Counted from the first letter of the stretch, positions 45,618 to 56,956 are shown. The stretch is 64,000 nt of DNA from Okapia johnstoni (GCA_024291935.2 CM044321.1:65838985-65902984), one strand, 5' to 3'. Numbers and translations are program-made. The notes: generated by a model from the sequence alone, not told the origin.

Positions 45618-45860
45618 ATAACATTTACTGAGCAGCTACTATTTCCAAGGACTATTTTTAGCACTGAATATAGAGCAGGAAAAAAGCAGACTATATAAAA
45701 TCAGAATTCAGATTCTGGTGGGGCAGAAGGGGAGACAAGCAGTAAATAAAAAATTAGAACACACGGTGACCATTGCTATGGAGAAAAATAAAGCAGGAAA
45801 GTGGAAAAGAGTGGGAGAAGGTGTTGCAAATTTAAACAGAGTAGTGGGGAAAACAGTAAA
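45618..45860 (+). mobile_element. Ancient mammalian interspersed repeat, class not assigned
   Basis: ACATTTACTGAGCAGCTACT, TAGCACTGAATATAGAGCAG, CAGATTCTGGTGGGG and GCTATGGAGAAAAATAAAGC are the same family as at 10490. Confidence 0.5.
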
Positions 45861-46004
45861 GCCAAAGGTAGGATGGAAATGTGACAGCATGGACTATGAG
45901 TGGATGGCATTGTTAACTTTCTTAACTTCTTCTGCACTAAAAAACTCTGCTTCTAGTAAGTTGCCCACGTTCAAGCATCAGCACTGCAAGTCTCTCTGGA
46001 AGCC

Positions 46005-46742
46005 CAGTTCAGTTCAGTTCAGTCGCTCAGTCATGTCCAACTCCTTGCGACCCCATGGACTGCAGCACGGCAGGCCTCCCTGTCCATCACCAACTCCCGG
46101 AGTTTACTCAAACTCATGTCCATTGAATCAGTGATGCCATCCTCTCTCTGTCGATCTCATCCTCTCTCATCCCCTTCTCCTCCTGCCTTCAATCTTTCCC
46201 AGCATCAGGGTCTTTTCCACTGAGTCAGTTCTTCGCATCAGATGGCCAAAGTATTGCAGTTTCAGCTTTAGTATCAGTCCTTCCAATGAATATTCAGGAC
46301 TGACTTCCTTTAGGATGGACTGGTTAGATCTCCTTGCCGTCCAAGGGACTCTCAAGAGTCTTCTCCAACAGCACAGTTCAAAAGCATCAATTCTTCGGCG
46401 CTCAGCTTTCTTTATAGTCCAACTCTCACATCCATACATGACTACAGAAAAAAACCATAGCTTTGACTAGATGGACCTTTGTTGGCAAAGTAATTTCTCT
46501 GCTTTTTAATAAGCTGTCTAGGTTGGTCATAACTTTTCTTCCAAGGAGCAAGCATCTTTTAATTTCATGGCTGCAGTCACCATCTGCAGTGATTTTGGAG
46601 CCCAAAAAAATAAAGTCTCTCACTGTTTCCACTGATTCCCCATCTATTTGCCATGAAGTGATGGGACCAGATGCCATGATCTTAGTTTTCTGAATGTTGA
46701 GTTTTAAGCCAACTTTTTCACTCTCCTCTTTCACTTTCATCA
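46005..46742 (-). mobile_element. BovB (RTE) LINE, longest copy in the window
   Basis: On the minus strand a 105-codon frame (46743-46426) reads MMKVKEESEKVGLKLNIQKT and FIFLGSKITADGDCSHEIKR. It continues after a one-base shift near 46440 with GCESWTIKKAERRRIDAFEL and [20 protein letters not shown] (46439-46167). This is the segment just downstream of the RT core to the C-terminus. Unlike three other copies, the Arg codon after GHLM is intact. The 3' tail is a TTCAG repeat in reverse. Near 46140-46170 the frame is lost again in a TCTC-rich segment. Confidence 0.94.
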
Positions 46743-46794
46743 AGCATTTCCCTCAAGACTTGAAAAGCAGCAGCATTTCCCTCAGGACTTGAAA
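46743..46794. repeat. 23 bp direct repeat, 29 bp period
   Basis: AGCATTTCCCTCnnGACTTG-type units at 46743-46765 and 46772-46794 differ at one base and lie directly beyond the 5' end of the BovB copy. Confidence 0.9.
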
Positions 46795-46899
46795 CCTGAG
46801 CTGTACATGTCAGCAGTCCCAGGAACCAATTCCTGACCTTCCTCTGGCTGTTGCCTACACCACGCTTATATGGAAATTTACCAACAACTTACATTGGTT

Positions 46900-47055
46900 A
46901 ATTCACTCACTCATTCATTTAAGAAATATCTACTATGTACCAATCACTATATTTAATGCTGGGAAACCAAAGATGAAGAACCACAGTTGATACTGTTCAC
47001 AGGCTTGCATCTAATACTGAGAAACAAACATAAACATAAATAGATGAAATAAAGG
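46900..47055 (+). mobile_element. Ancient mammalian interspersed repeat, class not assigned
   Basis: CACTCACTCATTCATTTAAG, TATCTACTATGTACCAATCA and TTAATGCTGGGAAACC are the same family as at 10490. Confidence 0.5.
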
Positions 47056-47954
47056 ATATACAAGAGGATATACATACAAGAGGATCATTCCTACCTGAAA
47101 TGGGTTGGGAGGGAGAGAAAATAAGAATATCTCAATTTGAGAGCATAGTAGTGATAAATAAAGTCTCTATTTATTACAGATTTGTATGTCATTAAATGTT
47201 GACTGTAATATATTAGCTTCCTGGGTTGAAATATCATCATTTCTTGCCAATAAACATATTTCTTCTCTGAAAGAAGTATTCAATGCTGGAGGTCTGATTT
47301 CAGCTGCATAATATTTAGGCAGGATTTTGGCTCATGCTATTCAAAATAAAAGTTTATTAAGGTTCATTAGTGTTGTTTATGCCCACTTAAATATAAAGTA
47401 ACATTTAAATTTGAGTTAAGTTCTCACCAATAATTATATTCTGAATTTGGAAAGGCATTAGGGATTAGGTCTGCTTGTCCAATTAAAGTTAATTGTAAGA
47501 AAGACAAATTCCTATTATTAACTTGTGTTTCTAAAGCATTCAGAACAGTAAAATGGCATGCTGTTATTTTGTCCACCTATTTCTCAGCATTCATCCAGCA
47601 GACCTAGAGACAGAGCAAGCAGACTCTTTCACAAAGAGAGAAGTGAGCTCCTCCATGAGGTGTGGCCTGTCAAAGGCCACAGGACTGGCATTGGAGAAGC
47701 AAAATAAGAAGACACAGAGTCTGATTCCTGAGGATTATTATTTTGATTAAAGACTCCTTCAGTTTAGTCAGCTACAGAAGATTTGGAAGTATGCAAAAAT
47801 CAGGCAGAAGTTATTTCCAAAACTTTCCACATCTGACTAACCAAGGTAAAATCATGAATTAATCTAACAGCTTTTGCACCATGGGCAGAATACTTCTCAG
47901 ATATTTACCTGTTTTAATTTTCAACAAATTGTATTTCAACCCTTTTCTTTATGT
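47056..47954. other. Unannotated stretch, no supported gene
   Basis: No gene or named repeat was recognised. It contains a short GATATACA/AAGAGGAT repeat near 47055-47085. Confidence 0.4.
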
Positions 47955-48532
47955 TATTCAGATTTTTTGAAATCTAGTTCACATACCATAAACTTTACCC
48001 TTTTAAGGTGCACAATTCAGTGAGTGTAGTATACTGCCAACACTAAGTTATCACCGCTAATTTCAGAGCATTTCCATCACTCCAGAAAGAAACCTATACC
48101 CATTAGCAGGCATTTTCCATTCTCTCCTTCCTTATCTCCTGGCAATCATTAATTTACTTTTAGTATCCACAAAATTACCTAGTCTGGACACTTAATATAA
48201 ATGGAATCATATGATATACAACTTTTGTGTCTGGCTCCTTTCATATAGCATAATGTTTTCAAGGTTCATTTGTGTAACAGTACATATTAGTACTTCATTC
48301 CACTGTTATAGTATAATAATTCCATTGTATGGATATATCACTTTTTATTAATTCCATCAGCTAAAGAGCATTTACATTGCTTCCACTTTTTGACCATTAT
48401 GAACATTCATGTACACATTTTTGTATGAACATATGTTGTCATTTCTCTTGTTTATATACTTAGGAATGGAATTGCTGGGTCACTTGACAACTCTGCCAAG
48501 CAATAACTAGATAGGTCTTTTACATGTAGTAT

Positions 48533-49357
48533 TGCCGGAGTCCAGCTCCAGCAGCCAGGGAATCGGCCTGAAGGGATGAGTGGTGTCGGCGGAGAATGAT
48601 GCAGCCTCTGACTCAAAGTGGGAGACTGCATGTTTATTTTAAGCATCAGGTTTTCTTTTATACTTTTACAAAAGCATTAGATCAGAGGTTTGACATCTTC
48701 AGTTCCCCCTCACCCAGATTTACTGTCTCCATAAATCATTGTTGTCCTTCAGAGTTCCCTCTTAAGTGTCCTTGTGATTACACTGTAACTCATGTTTGTC
48801 TCTGGGCTGCATACCACATTCCTCAGTTTATTTCTTATCTTTCTAAATCCTGCTAGCCCCTAGTATCTTAAGCTCATTATCTCCTAAAAAGGCTTCTAGC
48901 TATTAGTATCTCTAAAAATTTCTAGTCTCTATAAGCTATAGTAAATATGCCAACACTACAACATTCCTTAAACTTTTAGCTTCTAACTATTCTTAATTAT
49001 TCCTAAACCCTAAACTCAGCAAACTTCTTTTGCCATAAACATTTCCCTCACAAGCAAGTCTCAGATAACAATGTTTCCAATGGCCTCAAGCTGCAGCCTA
49101 TGTACTCATCCTGGAACGTTCTTTGTCAAGATCCTTGAACAAATGTCAATAGTTAACTTTATGGATTATTTCCTGGGCATAACTTCAGAAGGCTTTGTGC
49201 TTTCTCATGCTCCTCGCAAGAACAATAAGCACCTTAACATTCTTTCCAGCCAACTCAACCAAAGGAAGGAAAGGACAAGTCAGAATCACAGACCTAACTC
49301 CGTCATCCCGGGACCGTGCCTCCATTTTGTCAGTAATGCCTAACACGGCTCCCGACA
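48533..49357 (-). mobile_element. Solo LTR of an endogenous retrovirus, class II-like
   Basis: The 825 bp block starts TGCCGGAG and ends CTCCCGACA on the plus strand, so it has TG...CA ends. It is flanked by tagtat (48527-48532) and tagtac (49358-49363), a 6 bp duplication with one mismatch. On the minus strand TATAAAA lies at 48662-48656 and AATAAA at 48638-48633, which sets the orientation: U3 is on the right and the R/U5 end on the left. No viral gene or internal region is present, so this is what remains after recombination between two LTRs. Class II is inferred from the 6 bp duplication. Confidence 0.85.
48633..48662 (-). promoter_or_regulatory. LTR TATA box and polyadenylation signal
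   Basis: TATAAAA (48662-48656) is followed on the minus strand by AATAAA (48638-48633). Order and spacing fit the U3/R boundary of a retroviral LTR. Activity is not shown. Confidence 0.6.
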
Positions 49358-49395
49358 TAGTACATTTGCAATAACTGTGTAAAGGAGCCTGGGCC

Positions 49396-49659
49396 AAAAC
49401 TCAAAAACAAACAAAATGCAAAAACTAGAATTTTACCAATTATATAGACTCTAGATTACACAGGTTTAGGTAGTTTGGTCAAATTAAGTCCAAGTCTCAT
49501 TCCAATAACAAAATAAAAACTATTGCTATAAGAACACTAACTACTCACTAACCAACTGTGATTTGGGGCAAGTTGCTTCTTCTCTAGTTTCCTTACCTAT
49601 ATACTGAAGAGACTGCACCAGTTGCTTTCTGAAGTTTATACACCTCTAAGGCCCTCCTT
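49396..49659. other. Unannotated short stretch
   Basis: No gene was recognised. TTTGGGGCAAGTTGCTTCTT with CTATATACTGAAGAGACTGC at 49560-49612 may be part of a plus-strand MIR. Confidence 0.4.
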
Positions 49660-49915
49660 AATATATAGAGGGGGAAAATGAGGCACAGGGAAAGAGAAAA
49701 GTGAAGGAATGAACTTTTATTGTGGATTAGGGACTACATATGGGAAACTGTTTTGTTAACATGTCTTAGTTAACCCTCCCAGTATTCTGGACTAAATAGT
49801 ATCTTTCCTATATTACAAATGGGAAATGAAAGCACACAGACATTAAGTAACTTCTCAGGTCTGCCTAGCTAATAAGTGGCAGAGCTGAGATTTGCTCCCA
49901 GAGCTGCTGACACTA
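49660..49915 (-). mobile_element. MIR SINE, reverse orientation
   Basis: TTAGTTAACCCTCCCAGTAT, ACAAATGGGAAATGAAAGCA, TTAAGTAACTTCTCAGGTCT and AATAAGTGGCAGAGCTGAGA follow the reverse complement of MIR. Confidence 0.8.
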
Positions 49916-49924
49916 CAACTCACC

Positions 49925-50160
49925 TGAAGCAGGTAAGAGCATGGACTTTGGAGCCTAAAAGACTTGGATTCAAATCCATTCATCAGCTAATGAGCCGGGG
50001 AAAATTACTTAACCACTGTGAGACTCTGTTTTTGCACTTGGAAATAAAATTAATATCATCTACCAAATGGGGTGTTGAAAAGATTAAAATAAAACTTGGC
50101 TGATAAAGTACTCCTCTCTTAGCTCCTTGCACAGAGTAAGCCTTTAATAAATGGCAGATG
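49925..50160 (+). mobile_element. MIR SINE
   Basis: GTAAGAGCATGGACTTTGGA, TTGGATTCAAATCCATTCAT, ATTACTTAACCACTGTGAG and CTTTAATAAATGGCAG run in MIR order. It lies head-to-head with the previous reverse MIR. Confidence 0.85.
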
Positions 50161-52575
50161 TCTTCATTTTATTTCCCTAAGGTGGCACAGCAAATGGAAC
50201 CAGATCTTAAGTCTTTTACATCCCCACACAGTCCTCTCACCATTGTCCCATATGAGATAACAATATTTCTAAAAAATGAATATATTCACTGAGTACTTGG
50301 TGAAATAGACAATAAGATGGAAATAATGAAAAAAACATCATCTTATTTTCCACATAAGTTAGAAAAAGATTTTGGATACTATTTTTCTAAATGGTAAGGC
50401 CTAATTCTATGGGAACAAAACATATGCTAGATCTTTCCCATTTATACCATCTTGAATTTAAAAAAATCACATAATGAGACAGGGATTCAATAATCTAGAT
50501 ATGTCAGGCTTGTTGCTCAAGGTCCTTCAAGACAGTTTCTACCTAATAGGATTGTCATTGTTAAAAAACAAACAAACAAAAACAGGATTTGGTTAAGTTT
50601 AAATAATTTAATAAATAAATACATAGAGAGCCAAACTATAGTGCATGATTCAGGTCATGCACTGAAATAGGAAGAGCAGGGTAGCAAGCAGGGCTATTGA
50701 ATGACCTCTGTTGACCTAAAGTACTAGATTCTCCCTCTGGACCATGTGCATAACTGGAATAAGCACACTATGAGAGCTGTTTGTTAACTGTAAATATTGA
50801 ATATATTGTTTCTCCAAACAGAGTAAATCAGGGGAATTACTAGTATGACTGAAATAAATATTTTTTGAGATAATTTTTTTTGAGTCTCATGAGATCTGAA
50901 TAAAAAGAAAAACATATTTTGCATTTCTGCATGATTCCCACCTTCTTCCAAAGAGACCAAATCCCTTTGCATTCTTCTAAGGGCAGATACAAGCCAGACC
51001 CTTTTACAACTATGTACATCTGCGGTATAGAGAAACTGTTTCAACATCAATAAAATGCAGATATATTTTAAATTAATTTTTCAGACTAGTTAAAGCCTCT
51101 TACTTCAAGGTACATTTTGCTCTGAATTCATTCATTTTTTATATTTTGAATGTGTTGCATACTTCTTTATATAATTATTAAATTCAAAAGAACCTGCTTG
51201 TCTATGAAGAACTTTCATATCATTAAAATTTATCATTGAATTTGTTATTTGCCCAAGAAATTACTTTTAAAAAGCTTTATTTAAAAGTCAACAAATAAAA
51301 TTGTTGTATTAGATGGTACTTTTTACTTTTTTAAAGGACTTGCATATAACATTTCAACTCCTGCCATTGCCCTTTGGCTAGAATTTTGGACTGATTAGAG
51401 TTGATCTATATTTAATTTTTTAAAAACTGAACTTCAGTATGATGTCAATGATGCAAAATGATGAAAAGGCTCTAATTCCTTTTGCTAAAGCAAAATCTTT
51501 TGCATGACAAAATAAACTAAGCACTCACATTTTGATCCCCAGAGACACCCTGCCTGACTTTTCCCATCACCCAGGTCTTCCAGGGCCAACGCAGGTGCTG
51601 AGAAGCTCATGGCCAAGATGTGTGGGAGTTTGAAAGATTCTTGGACAGAAATTTCTGGAGCCCTTGAATTTCTTTATATTGAATCCACAAATGCTTAACA
51701 TACTCTTTTCACACATGCTAGATGCAGGGGCAGAATATCTTCCCAACAAGGAGGCCACTGATAGAGAGATACAAGAAAAAGAACAACATGGTATTTATTT
51801 CACCATGCTGCATTTTGAGATTTTATATGAGTAGCACAACAATTATTCTTCTCAGTCAAGGGGGAAAAATTAGTTGGATCAAGACTAGCTGCATTCCACT
51901 GTAGCTCATCAATAAGAAAGAACAGGACTGTGGACCAGGAACATACTCAATTTCTGTTTGAAAAGTCAGCACATGTGGTCCTATTCTTATGACTGGCCTT
52001 AACCGGATAAACCAATTTTACACTGGCTTTGGTAAATGTTTTCTCCATTAAAAAAATTATTATCAGCTCTCTGACAACAGCTGGTGTCAGTTATTGCTCA
52101 GATGTGTGCTCTGTGTAATACCCTCCAGCTGAAAAGTCACAGAATTCCCAATTAGTTGCTACAGTCGGCAGATGGGAAAGAAAAGGGGAAATCCCTCTGT
52201 GAGTTCGTGGCTGATATATGCAAATAAGATTCATCCAGGATGATACCCTTACTTAAAAAAGAATGCCCTCCCTCCCTTAGGCATTTCTGTTGGCAACCTT
52301 TCCACACATCAAACACCGCTCAGAGAGCAAGTACTGCCACCGACTGAAATGCCACTTCCCTCCAGTTTTAGGAGGTAGAGCTCCTGCTCTTCACATTGTT
52401 TAACAACAAAATGGTTTTTTATGATAATAATCTCCCAACAAGACAACCCTCTGAGATTGAGGTTTCTTCAATTCTACTATTGGTTAGTGACGTTAATGGA
52501 CCATCCTCCTTCCTACTGCACAGCGTTAAGAGAGTCCCTACTCACAGGGAGGAAAGTGGTATATCCTTGTATCAA
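50161..52575. other. AT-rich repeat-poor stretch, no supported gene
   Basis: About 2.4 kb with no recognised transposable element. It contains an (AAAC)n tract near 50560-50585 and an ATGCAAAT octamer at 52218-52225. Open frames are under 90 codons and none has a recognisable domain. Confidence 0.5.
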
Positions 52576-53057
52576 TGATCAATTTCTTCGTAACAAAACA
52601 CCCTACAATTTGGCAGATTGAACACGCTATTTATTTGCTAACAATTCTGTGGGTCAGCAGTTGGGTGGATTCTTGCCCCAAGGTCAGCTGGGTGATTCTT
52701 CTGCTGCTTGGTCTTGCCTGAGGTCACCTATATATATAGTCCTCTGGTAGTGATGGTCTCACTGCCTGTCAGTGAGGCCACTCTCTCCCTGGGGTCCTCC
52801 AGCCTCAAGGAAGCTAACTATAAATAAAGGTCTCAGGGTGTCAAAGGGGGAGAATGTGGAAGGTGCAAGCCCTCTTGAAGCAGAGGCTGACAGATCATTA
52901 GACTTAGCTTCTGCCATATTCTATTGGTCAACACAAGTCCTGAGGCCAGACAAGAGATGAGAGGAAGGATAAATAAACTTCATCTCTTCACGGAGGGAAT
53001 GGCAAGGTCACATTGTAAAGGACTGTTGTGTCCATCGTTGCAAGCAGACTATCACCA
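52576..53057 (-). mobile_element. Solo LTR, ERVL/MLT2-like, ancient
   Basis: GTAACAAAACACCCTACAAT, ACAATTCTGTGGGTCAGCAG, GCTGGGTGATTCTTCTGCTG, AGGCCACTCTCTCCCTGG, ATATTCTATTGGTCAACAC and a CATTGTAAAGG end keep the order of an MLT2-type LTR in reverse. The TG...CA ends are at 52576 and 53057. No clear target duplication remains. Confidence 0.68.
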
Positions 53058-53954
53058 GAAGCTAGCAGCAAAGAACTTGCAATAAAGTGGTGGCAAGATT
53101 CCCTCTAGAAAGAAAATTTCCATGTGTTTCAATTTACTGTTTGAGTTAAGGGTTTTGTTCTCCAATGATGCAAATGCAAATTTATCACATGCATATTATT
53201 ACAATGGAGCCATCTGAATATTTGAGTACTCTGAATATTTGAGTACCATTATTTTTAGAAAAGCCAATATTTAAGTTGCTATGCATAGAATAGAGAATAC
53301 TGTACATTCTCTAAAATAATTTGATGTCCAGGCAGTTTCACAGACACTATCAGTACCTTAAAATAACCTTTTGGTCAGAAAATAACTTCTTCCTGTTATT
53401 TCTTTGGAAGATATATATTTTTTAAAGTCTGGCATCAGAAACAGCTCAGGCACCTGGATAGGGAAGTCTCCAGAGTTCTGGTTGCTTCCGTTAGCCCTAA
53501 GTATTGCAGAGAATGGCTGTCCTCAGATCTGACCTGAGAGATTCCCTGGGAGGGAGTGAAGTATTCCAGGAGGCACCCTCATTGTTTTGGAATAGAGACT
53601 CACCAAAGTTGACTCCAGTAGTTGCTAACTGGATTTTGTCTTGTTTTGTCAACCATCAGCTTGGAATGGTAGAATGGCAGGAACTGGGAAGCTGTCAGCA
53701 GCCAGCTGGGGAAACTGACTTCTTCCGTCTTTTATGGCCTGATAATCTCTCATTTCACCCCTCCCCTACACCAGAGTCCCTCTCTCTTTCCGTCATATTT
53801 GTTTTTCTCTGTCTACTCTCCATCCTCCAGTGTCTCAGACACACTTGAGTACATCCATATTGTGCACCCACATGGGAACTATTCACATTATAACCCATGC
53901 AAAGGGACCCTGAGGGGCAGGGGCTTCCCTCCAAGACATACTTTTCCTCACTCA
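53058..53954. other. Unannotated stretch, no supported gene
   Basis: It contains a perfect 17 bp tandem duplication at 53213-53246. A 114-codon plus frame (53504-53848) shows no recognisable domain. Confidence 0.45.
53213..53246. repeat. Perfect 17 bp tandem duplication
   Basis: TCTGAATATTTGAGTAC occurs at 53213-53229 and again at 53230-53246. Confidence 0.98.
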
Positions 53955-54210
53955 CAGGAATTAATATTTATTGAGCACTTACTACGTACCAGGCATGGTA
54001 CGATTAATGAATGCTTTACGACAATTACCTGATTTAATCCTTACAACTCAATGGCACATAGAATTACTTTTTCCATTTTATGAATAAAGAAATTTGGGCT
54101 ACAAAGATATTGATCTTATCCTAAGATTGTCATACATCCTAGCTAAACTGGGGCCAAATCCAATACTGTGTGTCTCCAGAGCCCATGCTTGTAACTGTGT
54201 TCAGCCCTCC
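53955..54210 (-). mobile_element. MIR SINE, reverse orientation
   Basis: TTGAGCACTTACTACGTACC, AGGCATGGTACG, GATTTAATCCTTACAACTCA and TTCCATTTTATGAATAAAG follow the reverse complement of MIR. Confidence 0.8.
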
Positions 54211-54849
54211 TCCAAAGCCCAGTTTTGTACATGGGTGGTCCATCATTGTCCCTCTAGCCTCTCCACGTTTTAGGTTCCATTCCTATCATTATGTAAAAGG
54301 TTACTGATGATTAATTTCTCTGTTTATTAATTTCCTTGTTTAGGATTTTAGCTAAAGCTGCAACACTGAAGCTAGCAGGTATTAAGAATCTCTGATTTTT
54401 AGAGAGAATGCAGAAAAGTGGCCAGAAACTTCCACCCTCCAACTCTTAATAAGAGGTGGACAGAGTGGTCTTTGGACCCTAACTCCCTATCCCCTGCCTC
54501 ATCCACCTCTCTAAATAAAAAATCAGAATATACTGGGGGAGAAGGGTGGGCAGCAGGCAGCAGGAGTTCACTGATGTAGAAGAGTAGTTTGAATTAGGTA
54601 AGTTGCTGCAGAAGTGTAGGAAAGTATGTATAGTGTGAGCTGCTCAGCCCCACCTTAAATCAAGTTCAAGAGAAATGGAAGACTCCAAGAGAAATGGAAG
54701 ATTCCTGCCCCCCAAGAGAGACTGTCATCTCCCTCCCCAGCTGGAAGTCACTGAACTGCAGAATCAAAAGCCCATGACAGCTCAGGGACTGTGGTGCCAT
54801 GCAGCAGAGTTCTTGAGAAAGCTGGGTGTGAGTCCCTGAGAGTTTGGGC
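54211..54849. other. Unannotated stretch with a 19 bp tandem duplication
   Basis: CAAGAGAAATGGAAGA-type units lie at 54666-54684 and 54685-54703 with two mismatches. No gene is supported. Confidence 0.45.
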
Positions 54850-55275
54850 ACTCGAGCATGCGGTGGCTGGTCGATGCTCCTGACCTGAAGACTGCTTAAG
54901 GCAGAGGCTGACTACAAAAGTCGGAAAGCGCGAGTGAGCAGGGAGGCGGCAGCAGAGCAGCCCGCACCCTAACTGAGTGGGGGTGGGGGGCAGAGAACTG
55001 AGACCCCACTACACACACACCTTTCAGTGTGTACTGTATGTACTACAGCAGAAACAGGTAGCTCCCTCACGCTGTCTGAAGTTTTCTCTCCCTGGATTCC
55101 TACCTGCAGAGAGAATTAGAAGTGAGAAGCTGTGGGTTGACAGCTGTGTGCGTGCGCGTGCATGTGTGTGTGTGTGTGCGTGTATGTGTGTGTGCTGGGG
55201 GTGGGGGGTGTTGAGAGGAAGTTTTAGGAGGTCAGAAAGCGCATTGCCAAGGATAGGGGGCGGGGCCCAGTGAAG
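54850..55275. promoter_or_regulatory. CpG- and GC-box-bearing segment with GT/GC tract, candidate regulatory element
   Basis: Roughly nine CpG sites fall within 54850-54970, unusual for this CpG-poor window. A GGGGTGGGGGG run lies near 54979. An alternating purine-pyrimidine tract (GTGCGTGCGCGTGCATG and more GT) spans 55145-55195, then a GGGGGTGGGGGG run, and GGGGGCGGGGCCC at 55256-55268 is a consensus Sp1/KLF GC box. No exon or start site is visible, so regulatory function is only a possibility. Confidence 0.35.
55145..55195. repeat. Alternating GT/GC tract, Z-DNA-prone
   Basis: An imperfect (GT)n with interspersed GC, CA and TA steps over about 50 bp. Confidence 0.9.
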
Positions 55276-56629
55276 AACCCACACATGTGCCCTTTGGGGG
55301 AAGCACATTAAAAAACTGCTGTACAGCTGATGTTAATAACTGAATTACAGCAGCATCCATCACATAAAAGATGTTTGCTCTTTTACTCTGGTGGTGCTCT
55401 GAGGCCCCTGACACATCAAGGGTAGAAGGAGAAGGAGACAGAATAGGAAATGTAGCAACAATGAATGAAAACATAGACCAGGCTTCCCTTCCCCATATGG
55501 AGCCTTTGCCTGGAGTTATTAGTCCCCAGCTGGGGTTTGGAGGGTGTGTGACAGCTTTGAATTAGGTGTTAGGTTGAAATTTTAAAACTGAACTGTGCTG
55601 CACTTTTTAATACATTAAAGTGAATTTTAATCTCTAAGGTAAGGAAATAAGGCCATCTTTTTAATAACTGAAAAGGAATGAAAACGTATGATATTTGCCT
55701 GAGGAATCAGCCAGAGAGAGAGGCACGGACGGGAAATCCGCAAGAAGGTATTTGAAGGCACTGGTTAGAGAAAAAATAATAAAGCTATTTCCTTTCTTGA
55801 ACTTCATGAATAAATGGATTTCAAGGATCTATTTCTCAATTTTCATTCCCCAAAGAGAATCCTGATTGTTAAACCTGCCTTTGTTCTAGACTACCTTATA
55901 AGTCTCTAGCCAGACATGCACTGGCTGCTTGTACCAAGGGCCCCAGCTCTCATGCAGCCAGCAGTGTCCAGGGCAGATGCAACTGAAGACAAGGCCTGAA
56001 GGACTTCCCTTCAGCAGTTTCAGTGGACAGGAAACTTCCTCTTCGGAGGTTTCAGGCAAAGAAGGAGACAGTCAGCATTCCCTGCAGCTCTGAGGACTGA
56101 TCAGAGGCATCTGTGCAAGGACTAGCCTTACTGAGCTGGGCTCAGAGCCAGACGCAGAAGATGCTCAGCTTTTCCTCAACATCCTTTGCATGTGTATGTG
56201 TTTTTCTGTGTGTGTACATGCACATGTATGTATGTGTGTATGCACTAATTACCCAAGTCAATTTACTGGAATTCAAGAGAATCACAAGGAATAAGCAATA
56301 TATTTTGTATAGAAACACACATGCATACATAATAATAAAATCAGAGGTCTTTCCTTCCTAAGGCCTTAGTCTTAAGGCAGTAGGCCATCTCTTCCAGGCC
56401 CTGGGCTCAGGGTAATTACTTAATAAATGTTTATTCTTTTCATAACTCTGTCCTTGTATGTGAGTTCACCCTGACCTCATGCCTCAGTCCAAATCTGATC
56501 TTCCTTGATCTCAGCTTTATTTATTCTTAAGGAAAGAAGGAGTTTATGTTTGTTTGTTTGTTCCCAGAGTTCTTGGCCCTCTGCAGTATCTGGGGGATCC
56601 CACAGCCCCCACTGTCATGCAGCCCTTGA
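55276..56629. other. Unannotated stretch, no supported gene
   Basis: It includes an impure GT/TATG tract at about 56188-56245. No recognised repeat or exon. Confidence 0.45.
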
Positions 56630-56830
56630 GGAAACACAAAGCAGTCGACAGACCAGGGACTCCGGTGTGAGCCAGATCTTACCAAATCCCACCTGTGTCA
56701 TTTAATGGCTGTGTGACTCAGGGCAGGCTCCTTATAGTCTCTGAGCTTCTGTTGATTAACTTGTAAATGCAGCTCTCAACAGTCACCTCAGAGTTGTTTG
56801 TAAGGCTTAAGCAAACAAAGAAAAGGGCAC
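56630..56830 (+). mobile_element. MIR SINE
   Basis: GACTCCGGTGTGAGCCAGAT, TTTAATGGCTGTGTGACTCA, GGGCAGGCTCCTTATAGTC and TTTGTAAGGCTTAAGC keep MIR order. Confidence 0.75.
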
Positions 56831-56956
56831 CGGGAGAGCAGAGTTCCTTTAGTGACCTGTCAGAGCAGCCGGCTGCCAGTTCCCGCCCGTGACTCTCTCC
56901 TTCACGGGGCTCCTTCCAGGCCCCCAGACTTGGACTCAGATCTTCTCAGTTTTCTT

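Larger units (their letters stand above)
47955..49395 (-). mobile_element. Old L1 (L1M-type) 3' end, reverse orientation, split by an LTR
   Basis: The left part (47955-48532) shows GTGCACAATTCAGTGAGTGT, TAAATGGAATCATATGATAT and GGAATGGAATTGCTGGGTCA, the reverse complement of an L1M 3'UTR and ORF2 tail. A short right part (about 49358-49395, ACATTTGCAATAACTGTGTA) continues it. The solo LTR sits between. Confidence 0.78.

Noticed and set aside
48533..49357. Possible full endogenous retrovirus
   Set aside because: Only one LTR is present, with target duplication on both sides and no internal sequence, so it is a solo LTR.
53504..53848. 114-codon plus-strand open frame
   Set aside because: No recognisable domain; no conservation evidence available.
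54977..55308. Overlapping 94-98 codon frames on both strands in the CpG/GT segment
   Set aside because: Low-complexity Cys/Val or Thr/His translation of the GT/GC tract, with no domain or exon signals.
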